Part shown: positions 1 through 8,205 of the stretch, piece after piece
How positions within the stretch are numbered: the stretch's first letter is position 1
How the letters are laid out: each line of letters starts with the position of its first letter
From: Cytophagales bacterium
GTDB lineage: Bacteria; Bacteroidota; Bacteroidia; Cytophagales; Cyclobacteriaceae
Reading direction: 5' to 3'
Assembly (NCBI GenBank): GCA_025358885.1
Contig: JANYHW010000062.1
Span: 1 to 38,156 of the forward strand
Length of the DNA: 38,156 nucleotides
Program-made: the position numbers and the translations under genes
The notes under the pieces: generated by a model
Told to the model about the DNA's origin: nothing
Database searches by the model: none
Seen by the model: only the letters and a program-made list of their open reading frames with translations

Positions 1-1390
1 CTATCGCCATAGCTTCAGATTTTAGGCGACTGTAGACTAAAGTGCGACCGTTCTTCCAGGTGAGCATGAGCGTGAAAATACAGATGCCAATGAGTAGCGG
101 CACCCAGCCACCATCAGGTATTTTGAGTAAACTTGCGCTAAAAAATGCCAAGTCTATGGTTAAAAATATTGCTACGAGTAAATAGGTTTTAAGTTTGTTC
201 CAACGCCAAATTTCTATGAATACGACTGAGGCAAGTAAGGTGGTCATAATCATATTGCCAGTTACTGCAATGCCGTAAGCGGCAGCCAAATTACCCGAGC
301 TACGGAATCCAAGCACCAGCGCCATTACAGCCAGCATTAAGACCCAATTAATGCGCGGCATATAGACTTGGCCTTGCATGCTTTCAGAAGTGTGTTGTAT
401 GTGCATACGCGGCAAATAGCCCAATTGCAGTGCCTGGCGGGATATTGAAAATGCACCTGTGATCACCGCTTGCGAGGCGATTACTGTGGCCACCGTGGCT
501 AAGCCAATTAGCGGAAATAGCGCCCACTCTGGCGCTAGTAAATAAAATGGATTTTTAATGGCTTCGGCATTGCGCAAAATGAGTGCGCCTTGTCCAAAGT
601 AATTCAATAATAATGCAGGTAATACCAACCCATACCAAGCCAGCGTAACTGGGCGACGTCCAAAATGTCCCATATCTGCATATAAGGCTTCAGCACCAGT
701 GACTGATAACACCACCGCGCCTAACGAGATAAATGCGATCAATGGTTGATGCATAAAAAATTCAATAGCATAAAACGGGTTAAGTGCGTGTAGTATTGTG
801 GCATTGTGGGCAATGCCAATAACGCCGAGTACTGCCAGAGCGCCAAACCACAGCAACATCACAGGCCCAAAAAATGCGCCTACGACATCGGTGCCTTTGC
901 TTTGCGCCCAAAATAAGCCAAATAGCACCAATAAGGTTATCGGTACAACTATTTCCTGCAAGTGTGGCGCGGCGATTTCCAAACCTTCCACTGCCGAGAG
1001 TACTGAAATCGCGGGGGTAATCATGCCGTCAGCATAAAACATACAGGCGCCCAAAATACCTAGCATCATGATTTTACGTTGTTTTTTAGAATTACTCTCT
1101 GCATTGCGGCTGGCAAGCGCCAGCAAGGCCATAATGCCGCCTTCGCCACGGTTATCGGCACGCATAATAAAGGCCACGTATTTGATCGAAACAATTAGGA
1201 TTAACGCCCAAGTGATGAGCGATAAAATGCCGTAAACGTTGCCAGGATTGAGTGCTACAGTATGATGTCCTGCCGAAAAAATTCCTTGAACGGTGTAAAT
1301 TGGGCTGGTACCAATGTCGCCAAACACCACGCCCAGAGCGGCTAAAGCCATGGTGTGCAGTGCGGTTTTGTGAGTGTTGTTATTATCCAT
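1..1390 (-). CDS. kup: Kup-family low-affinity potassium transporter, C-terminus cut by window edge
   Basis: The protein is an inner-membrane K+ uptake permease, probably K+/H+ symport, of the KUP/HAK/KT family. Translating the minus strand from the ATG at 1388-1390 gives an unbroken frame of 463 codons to the window edge; family members are about 620-630 residues, so the last part of the membrane domain and the cytoplasmic tail are missing. Visible family motifs are GDIGTSPIYT (residues 24-33), DNRGEGG in the second hydrophobic block, YADGMITPAIS, and ALYADMGHFG. Most of the rest is strings of hydrophobic segments, as expected for a 12-helix carrier. It lies 96 bp downstream of the xseA fragment on the same strand. 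Sequence style is proteobacterial and unlike the genes after 1708, so it belongs to the foreign part of the contig. Family call very sure; source taxon inferred. Confidence 0.95.
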   Translation of the reverse strand, partial: MDNNNTHKTALHTMALAALGVVFGDIGTSPIYTVQGIFSAGHHTVALNPGNVYGILSLITWALILIVSIKYVAFIMRADNRGEGGIMALLALASRNAESNSKKQRKIMMLGILGACMFYADGMITPAISVLSAVEGLEIAAPHLQEIVVPITLLVLFGLFWAQSKGTDVVGAFFGPVMLLWFGALAVLGVIGIAHNATILHALNPFYAIEFFMHQPLIAFISLGAVVLSVTGAEALYADMGHFGRRPVTLAWYGLVLPALLLNYFGQGALILRNAEAIKNPFYLLAPEWALFPLIGLATVATVIASQAVITGAFSISRQALQLGYLPRMHIQHTSESMQGQVYMPRINWVLMLAVMALVLGFRSSGNLAAAYGIAVTGNMIMTTLLASVVFIEIWRWNKLKTYLLVAIFLTIDLAFFSASLLKIPDGGWVPLLIGICIFTLMLTWKNGRTLVYSRLKSEAMAI

Positions 1391-1486
1391 TGGTTTTGAA
1401 GTCAAAGGCTAGCGGCTTTAAAGCGAACGAGCATTATCAATCAATTAGAGGTGCAAACCAATATGTAAATCAGATTATTTAACAAT

Positions 1487-1693
1487 TTAATCGGTTTTAA
1501 CATGAATTATTGTTGCATCGGCGCACCCTTTTTCAAAAACTAGGTTCACTGCATTACCTATTTTAAGCTGTTGCGCATTCTTTATGAGTGCGCCAGATTT
1601 ATCTTGCACCATGGCGTAACCGCGCGCCATGACATTCTGCGGGCTGAGTTGTTCGAGACTATTTTTTAGCTGTAAAACATTAACATTTAACAC
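1487..1693 (-). CDS. xseA: Exodeoxyribonuclease VII large subunit, C-terminal fragment
   Basis: XseA with XseB forms exonuclease VII, which degrades single-stranded DNA in the cytoplasm. Only the last 68 or so residues are present. They show the family's C-terminal block LEQLSPQNVMARGYAMVQD followed by a short beta-rich tail (LKIGNAVNLVF) and a normal stop at 1487-1489. The full protein is about 400-450 residues, so over 80% is missing. Reading upstream, the helix pattern still fits XseA to about 1690, then a TAG appears in frame at 1694-1696. The GTG at 1691-1693 is not a credible start: this is a broken gene. The break falls at the join with Bacteroidota DNA, so I infer a contig chimera rather than a real pseudogene. 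Confidence 0.85.
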   Translation of the reverse strand: MLNVNVLQLKNSLEQLSPQNVMARGYAMVQDKSGALIKNAQQLKIGNAVNLVFEKGCADATIIHVKTD

Positions 1694-1707
1694 CTAACAT
1701 TAGCCTT
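1690..1707. other. Probable chimeric join between proteobacterial and Bacteroidota DNA
   Basis: Left of this interval the frame encodes the XseA C-terminus; right of it lies the stop codon (1708-1710) of a Bacteroidota-type S10 peptidase. XseA-like sequence ends at an in-frame stop at 1694-1696. The heptamer TAACATT occurs at 1681-1687 and again at 1695-1701, a short repeat that could have allowed a false overlap or a microhomology join. No transposase, integrase or tRNA is nearby. Confidence 0.7.
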
Positions 1708-3192
1708 TTAATACTTGGCCGGTTGCCCCTTTTTCGGAGTCGATTTTAAAATAAACTCCCTGATATCTTCATTGGCCGTCACCAGATCCTCTGCACGCAG
1801 GTACATCATGTGCCCGCTTCGATATCCCTTGAATGAAAATCTGTCTTTCATTTTGCCACTGGGATCGATTTGCCACATACTGTACTTGGCATTGAAGTAA
1901 TCACAGGCACCATCGTAGTAACCCGATTGGATCATCACATTCATGTAGGGATTCTCCGCCATTGCCTGACGAAGATTTTCTCCGGTTTTGTCATTCTCCC
2001 GGTTCCAGGGATATACTGAACCAAACATGTTGTACTTAATATCTGTTTTGTACTTTAATACATCACGAAGATAGTAGTTGATGGCAGGAGTGAATGCGTG
2101 AAGCCATGAGGTGAGTTCTGAATTGAAGTCCGGGGAATTGCCAGCCTCCATCTTGTCGATCCCTTTGTAGCGTGAATCGAGGCGTCCTACTGTGAAGCCG
2201 CCTTTTTCCCTCAGGAGATCTTTCCAGAAAAAATTGGTGGGAACGTCTAAGTTATGTTGCAATATCACTTTGTCAGACAGTCCGGAATAGCGCGCCATTT
2301 TGGATGCGATCTCTTTCTTCTTTTGCTCTGGCAGGAACCCACCACGGGAGAGCGCAGGAATCAATTCATTGATGGTGAATTCTTCCACTTCCGGAAGCAT
2401 ATCTGTCAGGTCTTTCGATTGCAGGTCCGACGGAAGTTGTTTGTGATACCACGCAGTGGCCGCAAAGTAGGGCAGGCGCAGGCCCGCGTCAACAGGACCT
2501 CCCCGCTCTATGCCAAGGTCAGTGGGTGAAACAAGGATGACCCCATTGAGATACATCCAATGTGCATTTTGCAACTCAAGGGCGAGTCCGGATACACGGG
2601 TCGTGCCGTAGCTTTCGCCGATAATGTATTTTGGTGAAGTCCAACGGCTTTTGCGGGTAACAAAATTATTAAGCCACTCAGCGAGGTATTTGATGTCAGC
2701 ATTTACGCCAAAGAATTTTTCTTTCGGTGTATCCTTGATCAAAATTCTTGAGTAGCCCGTGTTCACAGGATTTACAAATACAATATCAGCCACATCAAGA
2801 ATTGAATAAGGATTCTCCTTTATACCATAAGGTTGAATCGGATAACCCTCACTATCAATCTCAAGAATCCTCGGACCCGTATAGGCAATGTGCATCCACA
2901 CGGAGGCAGAGCCGGGCCCGCCATTGAAAGAGATCACCAGCGGACGAAGAGACTTGTTGGTTACATCTGTTCTTTCATAGTAAGTATACTCCAATGCGGC
3001 AATTGCTTTTCCATCTTCATCCCAAACAGGCTGTGTGCCCGTGGTGGCCGTGTAAGGAAAACGTTTCCCTTTCACCGTGACTTCCCAATTGGTAGTAACT
3101 GTCGAATCGCCAGGGAGCTTCCGGGTCTTTTGAGCAAGAATCGGTGATGAAATGAAGAGACAGAGGATGATGATGAGACTGTGTTTGATCAT
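1708..3192 (-). CDS. Exported S10-family serine carboxypeptidase
   Basis: The enzyme would release C-terminal amino acids from peptides outside the inner membrane. The 494-residue protein starts with a signal peptide (hydrophobic residues 5-18, likely cleavage after A20). The S10 fold is marked by SFNGGPGSAS (88-97, oxyanion region), the nucleophile in GESYGT (Ser194), a likely acid Asp427 in SGYYDGACDY, and the catalytic His461 in SGHMMY. Length fits the bacterial COG2939 branch. It lies 85 bp downstream of the M24 peptidase on the same strand, so the two may be co-transcribed for peptide use. The upstream gap shows no clear promoter box. The gene is complete although its stop lies next to the contig join. 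Family assignment is firm; substrate preference is not visible. Confidence 0.93.
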   Translation of the reverse strand: MIKHSLIIILCLFISSPILAQKTRKLPGDSTVTTNWEVTVKGKRFPYTATTGTQPVWDEDGKAIAALEYTYYERTDVTNKSLRPLVISFNGGPGSASVWMHIAYTGPRILEIDSEGYPIQPYGIKENPYSILDVADIVFVNPVNTGYSRILIKDTPKEKFFGVNADIKYLAEWLNNFVTRKSRWTSPKYIIGESYGTTRVSGLALELQNAHWMYLNGVILVSPTDLGIERGGPVDAGLRLPYFAATAWYHKQLPSDLQSKDLTDMLPEVEEFTINELIPALSRGGFLPEQKKKEIASKMARYSGLSDKVILQHNLDVPTNFFWKDLLREKGGFTVGRLDSRYKGIDKMEAGNSPDFNSELTSWLHAFTPAINYYLRDVLKYKTDIKYNMFGSVYPWNRENDKTGENLRQAMAENPYMNVMIQSGYYDGACDYFNAKYSMWQIDPSGKMKDRFSFKGYRSGHMMYLRAEDLVTANEDIREFILKSTPKKGQPAKY

Positions 3193-3277
3193 AAATCAGT
3201 TTTAATTTGAAGGGTAAATCGATTTTGAATTTTGAAAATAGTGCCACTTCGGCAATATGTAATTTTATTACGTACTA

Positions 3278-4564
3278 TTAAGCGAACGGTTGATCAATCG
3301 AAGGACTTGGCTGAGTAAACCATTTCACTCCGTTCTCGGTCATGTATGCACAGTCTTCCAGTCGGATGCCGAACTCTCCGTATATGGAAATGGTTGGTTC
3401 GATACTGAAGCACATTCCCACCTGTAAGGGTTGTTTGTTTCCAAGTACCATATTGCCCCACTCGTGACCATCCATGCCAATGCCATGGCCGGTACGGTGG
3501 GCGAGGCCTGGAACTTTATATCCTGGACCGAACCCTGCGTCCGTAATAACTTTTCTTGCGGCGATATCTACATTCTCACAGGGATCTCCAAGTTTAGCAG
3601 CATCAAAGCCAGCGGCTTGTGCTTTTTTCTCCAGGTCCCAGATCTCTCGCTGACGCTTTGTTGGCTCTCCGAACACAACCGTCCGGCTGATGTCGGAAGA
3701 ATAACCACCAATCCTGCAACCACCATCCATCAGGACCACATCACCCTTCTGCAATTTCTGAGGAGTACTGCTGCCATGGGGGAAGGCTGACGGAACGCCA
3801 AAAGATGCGCCCGCACCTCCGCCTGGAGCACCGAGTCGCCTGTGTGCTTCCGCTGTATTGCCAGAAAATTCACCTTGTGACATGCCTTCCTTCAGCATGG
3901 CTACGGCAACTTTATACGACTCGAGGGTGATATCGTTGGCTTTTTGCATTAACGCCAGCTCTGTGGAACTCTTGATAAGTCGGCAAGCGGCAGTTACAGG
4001 GTCGGCACTTTGATAATTAATATTTGAAGCCTCTTTTCTGATGCCATCGAACAAAAAGAAGCGCACACGTTCTTCCATGCCCACCTTTCCGGTTTTGATT
4101 CCCAGGTCGGAAAAAATGCCTGCAACAACCTTGTAGGGGCTCTCATGTTCTTCCCACACGCGTAGGTCGGTACCGATCTTCATGAGTTCTCGGATCCGTT
4201 CTTCTTCAAAGTGCGGTCCTACATATTTTACATCGCCCTTCGCGGGGAGAATGGCAGCCATCATGCGCTCACTGTTACCCCACTTAATGCCGGTGAAATA
4301 TTCCATGCTGGTTCCTCCATCCAAATAGATAGCATCGATCTTGCTCTCGGCCATCAGCCGCTGGGCTTTTTCGATTCGGCCCTTTCGCTCATCAATGGAA
4401 ATGGGAACTATGTCGTCGGCCATAGATTTCAGTTGATCCATGGGGCCAGCGGCTGGCTCTGTCGTTTCGGGCTTGGAGGCACAGCCAGCAACACCCGAAA
4501 GTAAAGTGACCACTCCTGCACTGACTGCGGAAGTCTTTATGAAATTTCTTCTGGATAGGGACAT
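3278..4564 (-). CDS. Tat-exported M24-family metallopeptidase (Xaa-Pro aminopeptidase-like) lipoprotein
   Basis: A pita-bread metallopeptidase, likely removing N-terminal residues before proline. The 428-residue protein opens with a twin-arginine signal (SRRNFIK, residues 4-10) followed by a hydrophobic stretch and a lipobox-like VAGC with Cys28, so it is probably exported folded and lipid-anchored. A creatinase-like N-domain covers roughly 60-195. The M24 domain carries all five dinuclear-metal ligands: Asp280 and Asp291 (VLMDGG ... SSDISR), His360 in RTGHGIG, Glu389 in SIEP, and Glu403 in GIRLED. It precedes the S10 gene on the same strand and diverges from the S9 peptidase across 240 bp. 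Start ATG at 4562-4564 is set by the signal sequence. Exact specificity (prolidase or aminopeptidase P) cannot be told from sequence alone. Confidence 0.93.
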   Translation of the reverse strand: MSLSRRNFIKTSAVSAGVVTLLSGVAGCASKPETTEPAAGPMDQLKSMADDIVPISIDERKGRIEKAQRLMAESKIDAIYLDGGTSMEYFTGIKWGNSERMMAAILPAKGDVKYVGPHFEEERIRELMKIGTDLRVWEEHESPYKVVAGIFSDLGIKTGKVGMEERVRFFLFDGIRKEASNINYQSADPVTAACRLIKSSTELALMQKANDITLESYKVAVAMLKEGMSQGEFSGNTAEAHRRLGAPGGGAGASFGVPSAFPHGSSTPQKLQKGDVVLMDGGCRIGGYSSDISRTVVFGEPTKRQREIWDLEKKAQAAGFDAAKLGDPCENVDIAARKVITDAGFGPGYKVPGLAHRTGHGIGMDGHEWGNMVLGNKQPLQVGMCFSIEPTISIYGEFGIRLEDCAYMTENGVKWFTQPSPSIDQPFA

Positions 4565-4804
4565 AGGTAGGTTATGTTAGGTCGGCTAAACTAAGACTTT
4601 TTGTCAAATGTGAATGTGAGTGGATTTTGGATGGATGGGCAGGTTGACAAACGGTATAATAAATGACCACAGATTGTTCATATTTTCACTGTTTCAACCA
4701 GTGTTAATCTGTAATTTCTACCACTAAAAATTTTCCTGAGGACAGGCGCAGACGAATAATTAAATTTTATACTACATTTTAACCTCTATTTAAACTGCAT
4801 ACTC
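4565..4804. promoter_or_regulatory. Divergent intergenic region between M24 and S9 peptidase genes
   Basis: This 240-bp AT-rich gap must hold promoters for both peptidase genes. On the plus strand TACATTTT at 4773-4780 is one base from the Bacteroidota -7 consensus TAnnTTTG and lies 24 bp before the S9 start, but no good -33 element is visible. A small inverted repeat CACTG/CAGTG (4687-4691 and 4699-4703, 7-base loop) is present; it is too weak to call an operator. No small gene or RNA is evident. Confidence 0.35.
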
Positions 4805-6916
4805 ATGAAAAGAAGTTTGTCGATTATGGCTTTTTTGTTGTCCGGAACCTTTGCATGGTCCCAAGGACTCACCCTTGAAGCAATCAAGAGTTATCCGTTC
4901 CCAACAGAATTGACAGCCTCATCTCAAGGTTCCCGCATTGCATGGGCTCTGGATGAACAGGGTAGAAGAAATGTATACGTCGCAGAAGGTCCTGACTTTA
5001 AACCAAGGAAGCTTACCAACTATACCCAGGACGATGGCCAGGAAATCACAAGCCTCTCCATCTCTTCCGATGGCAAGTGGGTAGTGTTTGTACGTGGAGG
5101 AGACCATGGCTCCAATTGGGATGACGAGCTGCCAATAAACCCGTCTTTTAGTCTCGTGCCGATGAAAGTGAAGGTAATGAGCACCCCATTTACGGGTGGA
5201 GAGGTGAAAGTACTTTCGGAAGGTGATGCGCCGACCACTTCCCCAAAAGGAGATGTTGTCGCATTCATCAAGAACAATCAGGTGTGGACTGCTCCGCTGG
5301 ACGGATCTTCAGAGGCAAAGAATCTGTTCACGACCCGTGGCACAGTTGGCTCCCTGAATTGGTCGCCAGATGGATCAAGCCTCGCATTCGTTGCCAACAG
5401 GGGAGATCATTCATTCATTGGCATTTACTCTAAAGCGGACTCACCTATCCAGTGGATGACACCATCCTTTTCCTATGATTTTTCGCCCCGATGGTCACCT
5501 GATGGAAACCGGATTGCATTTGTCCGCATGGCAGGGGATGGGGGAAGCCCCGACTCCATCCTGACCCGACACCACGAGGCATGGTCCATATGGACTGCGG
5601 ATATAAAGTCAGAAAAGGGTGCTCAGCTTTGGAAGGCACCTACCACATTGGCTGGATCATATCCTACCACCCATGGTGAGACCAATTTGCACTGGGCTGC
5701 CGGAGACAGAATTACTTTCTTATCGTATCAAGATGGATGGCCTCATTTATATTCAATCTCCTCTGCGGGCGGAAGCGCCGTATTACTTACTCCCGGATCT
5801 TTCATGGCAGAGCATATAAAACTCAGTGCGGATGGAAAATGGCTTGTCTTCAGCGCGAACACAGGCCCTGACAAACTGGATATAGACCGAAGGCACGTAG
5901 TGCGCGTTCCTGTTGACAAAGCATTGCCTGAAGTAATGACTCCCGGCGATGGAAATGAATGGACACCCGTTGTGACTGGTGACGGCTCAATGCTCGTTTT
6001 ATTGAGTGCCACCTCAAGGCGACCTCCGGTTCCAGCGATCATGAACCTCAGTTCAAAATCTCCGCTTAGGTTGATCGGTCTTGAAAATATTCCCAAAGAC
6101 TTTCCTGAAAAAAGTCTCGTTACTCCAAAACAAGTTGTTTTCAAATCCTCGGATGGCTTTACAATCCATGGACAGTTGTTTGAACCTTCTGGTACCACGG
6201 GTAAGAAGCCGGCAATCGTGTACATCCATGGTGGTCCGCCGAGACAGATGTTACTTGGCTGGCACTATTCTGACTACTATTCAAACGCTTATGCTTCAAA
6301 CCAATACCTTGCCAGCCTTGGTTTCGTGGTGCTTACTGTAAACTACCGCCTGGGGATCGGTTATGGATTTGATTTCCACCGACCTGAAAAAGCAGGTATG
6401 AGTGGCGCTTCTGAGTACCTCGACATCAAGGCGGCTGCCCAATGGCTTGGGTCTCAGCCTCAAGTCGACGCATCAAAAATTGGAGTATATGGAGGATCAT
6501 ACGGCGGTTTCTTAACGGCAATGGCACTGGGCAAAGATTCGCCGTTGTTTGCGGCGGGCGTCGACATCCATGGCGTTCACGATTGGACGACAGGTCGGAC
6601 ACGTAATGTGATTTCGCCAGACAAATTCGAAAGAGCGCCAGACGCTGAGAAAGCGAGGCAAATAGCCTGGGAATCTTCACCCACGGCATTCATCTCTGGA
6701 TGGACCTCGCCGGTGCTGATTATTCATGGCGATGATGACCGTAACGTGCGCTTCAACCAAAGTACCGACCTTGTGCGACGACTTGAAAAGAAGGGCGTGC
6801 CCATGGAAACACTGGTGATTGTTGATGACACCCACCATTGGATGAAACATAGCAATGCCGTCAGGATATATGGGGCGTCAGCAGATTTCTTCGTTCGAAA
6901 GCTGATGAAACATTAG
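4805..6916 (+). CDS. Exported S9-family prolyl oligopeptidase / dipeptidyl peptidase-like protein
   Basis: A serine peptidase likely to cleave short, often proline-containing, peptides in the periplasm. The 703-residue protein has a signal peptide (about 1-19), an N-terminal beta-propeller with PD40/TolB-like repeats (WSPDGSSLAF near 186, WSPDGNRIAF near 230) to about residue 430, then an alpha/beta-hydrolase domain. The catalytic triad is visible: Ser565 in GGSYGG, Asp645 in HGDDDRNV, His677 in DDTHHW; HGGPP at 475-479 marks the oxyanion region. Length matches S9B/S9C enzymes. With the adjacent S10 and M24 genes it forms a set able to attack both ends of peptides. It could be a DPP IV-like or acylaminoacyl peptidase; no double-Glu motif typical of DPP IV was recognised, so subfamily is left open. 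Confidence 0.93.
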   Translation: MKRSLSIMAFLLSGTFAWSQGLTLEAIKSYPFPTELTASSQGSRIAWALDEQGRRNVYVAEGPDFKPRKLTNYTQDDGQEITSLSISSDGKWVVFVRGGDHGSNWDDELPINPSFSLVPMKVKVMSTPFTGGEVKVLSEGDAPTTSPKGDVVAFIKNNQVWTAPLDGSSEAKNLFTTRGTVGSLNWSPDGSSLAFVANRGDHSFIGIYSKADSPIQWMTPSFSYDFSPRWSPDGNRIAFVRMAGDGGSPDSILTRHHEAWSIWTADIKSEKGAQLWKAPTTLAGSYPTTHGETNLHWAAGDRITFLSYQDGWPHLYSISSAGGSAVLLTPGSFMAEHIKLSADGKWLVFSANTGPDKLDIDRRHVVRVPVDKALPEVMTPGDGNEWTPVVTGDGSMLVLLSATSRRPPVPAIMNLSSKSPLRLIGLENIPKDFPEKSLVTPKQVVFKSSDGFTIHGQLFEPSGTTGKKPAIVYIHGGPPRQMLLGWHYSDYYSNAYASNQYLASLGFVVLTVNYRLGIGYGFDFHRPEKAGMSGASEYLDIKAAAQWLGSQPQVDASKIGVYGGSYGGFLTAMALGKDSPLFAAGVDIHGVHDWTTGRTRNVISPDKFERAPDAEKARQIAWESSPTAFISGWTSPVLIIHGDDDRNVRFNQSTDLVRRLEKKGVPMETLVIVDDTHHWMKHSNAVRIYGASADFFVRKLMKH

Positions 6917-6972
6917 CCTGGTTTCATGCCAAGGAATGACATTTGTCATCTTAACAATTTGGATGATTGCTG

Positions 6973-6980
6973 TATTTTTG
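6973..6980 (+). promoter_or_regulatory. Candidate Bacteroidota -7 box TATTTTTG before the DUF4136 gene
   Basis: TATTTTTG matches the Bacteroidota sigma-A -7 consensus TAnnTTTG exactly. It ends 10 bases before the ATG at 6991, so the leader would be very short. Nearby TTTG copies (6942-6945 and 6958-6961) are not at the ideal spacing for a -33 element. If real, the box rules out the upstream TTG at 6967 as start. Confidence 0.3.
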
Positions 6981-6990
6981 TCAAAAGAGA

Positions 6991-7524
6991 ATGAGCCAGT
7001 CAGTGAAAATATTATTTCTGGTAGTAATTGCGTGTTTGCTTGGTGGATGTGCAGTGAATGTGCATACCGTCTACGATCATGATGCAAATTTCGATTCTTA
7101 CAAGACTTTCTGCTGGATGGATGGCTGTGAATTCAAGGTAGCAGGTCCTGAGTATCTCAAGGATAGTATGATCCGTGACAATATTAAGCTGGCCATCATC
7201 AGTGAGTTGAAACTGAAAGGACTTACCCAAAACATGGAGAGTCCGGATCTCCTTGTGGGCTTTAATATTACCATGAAAGACGAAAAGGCAATCATTTATC
7301 ACCATTCGCCCGATATGCCGTTCTATCGTCCTGTGGACAATGACAGCGATGTGGTTCCATACCTGAAGGGGACGTTGGTATTGGGGATGGCTGACAAGAA
7401 ACAAAGCAAGATCGTTTGGGAGTCATTCGCTGTGAGCTACCTGGACATTAATCCTGACTTTTCAGAAAAGGAGGTGCTCAAGGGCATCAAATTGGTCCTT
7501 AAGAAGTTCCCACCGAAAAAATAA
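6991..7524 (+). CDS. DUF4136-family lipoprotein
   Basis: A 177-residue envelope lipoprotein. It begins with a basic, then hydrophobic segment and a lipobox LGGC (Cys20), so it should be lipid-anchored. The following segment (VYDHDANFDSYKTFCW, then internal helices and a strand with KIVWE) is the DUF4136 pattern, common in Bacteroidota and with no assigned biochemical role. I chose ATG 6991 over the in-frame TTG at 6967 because the lipoprotein signal starts there and a promoter-like box overlaps the TTG. Two extra Cys residues (in FCWMDGC) are unusual and could form a disulphide. The next gene begins 4 bp after the stop, so the two are translated from one mRNA. Family call good; function unknown. 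Confidence 0.85.
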   Translation: MSQSVKILFLVVIACLLGGCAVNVHTVYDHDANFDSYKTFCWMDGCEFKVAGPEYLKDSMIRDNIKLAIISELKLKGLTQNMESPDLLVGFNITMKDEKAIIYHHSPDMPFYRPVDNDSDVVPYLKGTLVLGMADKKQSKIVWESFAVSYLDINPDFSEKEVLKGIKLVLKKFPPKK

Positions 7525-7528
7525 GAGT

Positions 7529-8200
7529 ATGTCGGGCTTGCCTGCCGTGAAAGAAATATCCATTGAAATATCCACTTCGCTGGGAAGCATATCAGCCACC
7601 CTTCAATCAGCCAATCAGCCCAAGGCGGTGATTACGTTTGCTCACGGTGCGGGAGCAGGCAAGGACCATCCGTTCATGAAATCACTATCGCTTGAACTTG
7701 CCAACAAGTCTATCAGCAGTCTGCGGTTCAATTTCCCTTACATGGAACATAAGAAGGGCAGACCGGATGCAGCTCCAATTGCTGAGAAAACAGTCGAGGG
7801 GGTAATGCTTAAGACCCACGAACTTCTGCCTGACCTCCCGGTATTTGGTGCAGGAAAATCGTTCGGAGGCAGAATGACCTCCCAAAGGTTGTCGAAAGAA
7901 TGTCCAGAATGGGTGAAGGGAATTATCTTTTATGGCTTCCCGCTGCATCCCACAGGTGCACCCGGCACCGATCGCGCAAAACATCTTGATGCAATCCCCA
8001 TTCCCTTGCTCTTCCTTCAAGGTACTCGTGATACCCTTGCTGAACTCTCTCTTATTAAAGGTGTAACAAAGAAGCTTTCCAATTCGACATTGGTCCTGTT
8101 TGAAGGTGCTGATCATTCATTCAAGATCAAAAAAATGATTGCCATCAATGAATTGGCCCTTGAGACAAGTTCCTGGATAGACAAAATACTCGCTAAATAA
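7529..8200 (+). CDS. Alpha/beta hydrolase of the KANL3/Tex30-like family
   Basis: A small cytoplasmic serine hydrolase of 223 residues without signal peptide. It has HGAGAGKDHP (39-48) as the oxyanion loop, a nucleophile motif GAGKSFGG with Ser111, a likely acid Asp168 in QGTRDTL and the catalytic His196 in GADHSF. These fit the family that includes Tex30 and the hydrolase-like part of KANL3; bacterial members are often labelled dienelactone-hydrolase-like, without proven substrates. It begins 4 bp after the DUF4136 gene and ends 5 bp before the next gene, so it sits in the middle of a three-gene unit. Natural substrate not inferable. Confidence 0.85.
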   Translation: MSGLPAVKEISIEISTSLGSISATLQSANQPKAVITFAHGAGAGKDHPFMKSLSLELANKSISSLRFNFPYMEHKKGRPDAAPIAEKTVEGVMLKTHELLPDLPVFGAGKSFGGRMTSQRLSKECPEWVKGIIFYGFPLHPTGAPGTDRAKHLDAIPIPLLFLQGTRDTLAELSLIKGVTKKLSNSTLVLFEGADHSFKIKKMIAINELALETSSWIDKILAK

Positions 8201-8205
8201 ACGAT

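Noticed and set aside
1415-1424. GCTTTAAAGC palindrome upstream of kup
   Set aside because: A 10-bp palindrome in AT-rich DNA is easily chance; no second copy or known operator was seen.
4644-4660. TTGACA and TATAAT in tandem on the plus strand, resembling a sigma-70 promoter
   Set aside because: The two hexamers are separated by only 5 bases instead of about 17, and Bacteroidota do not use this consensus.
5743-6225. A 160-codon open frame antisense to the S9 peptidase
   Set aside because: No recognised domain; lies entirely within a strongly supported gene.
6936-6949. ATGAC-ATTT-GTCAT hairpin between the S9 and DUF4136 genes
   Set aside because: The stem is only 5 bp and no T-run follows closely, so a terminator cannot be supported.
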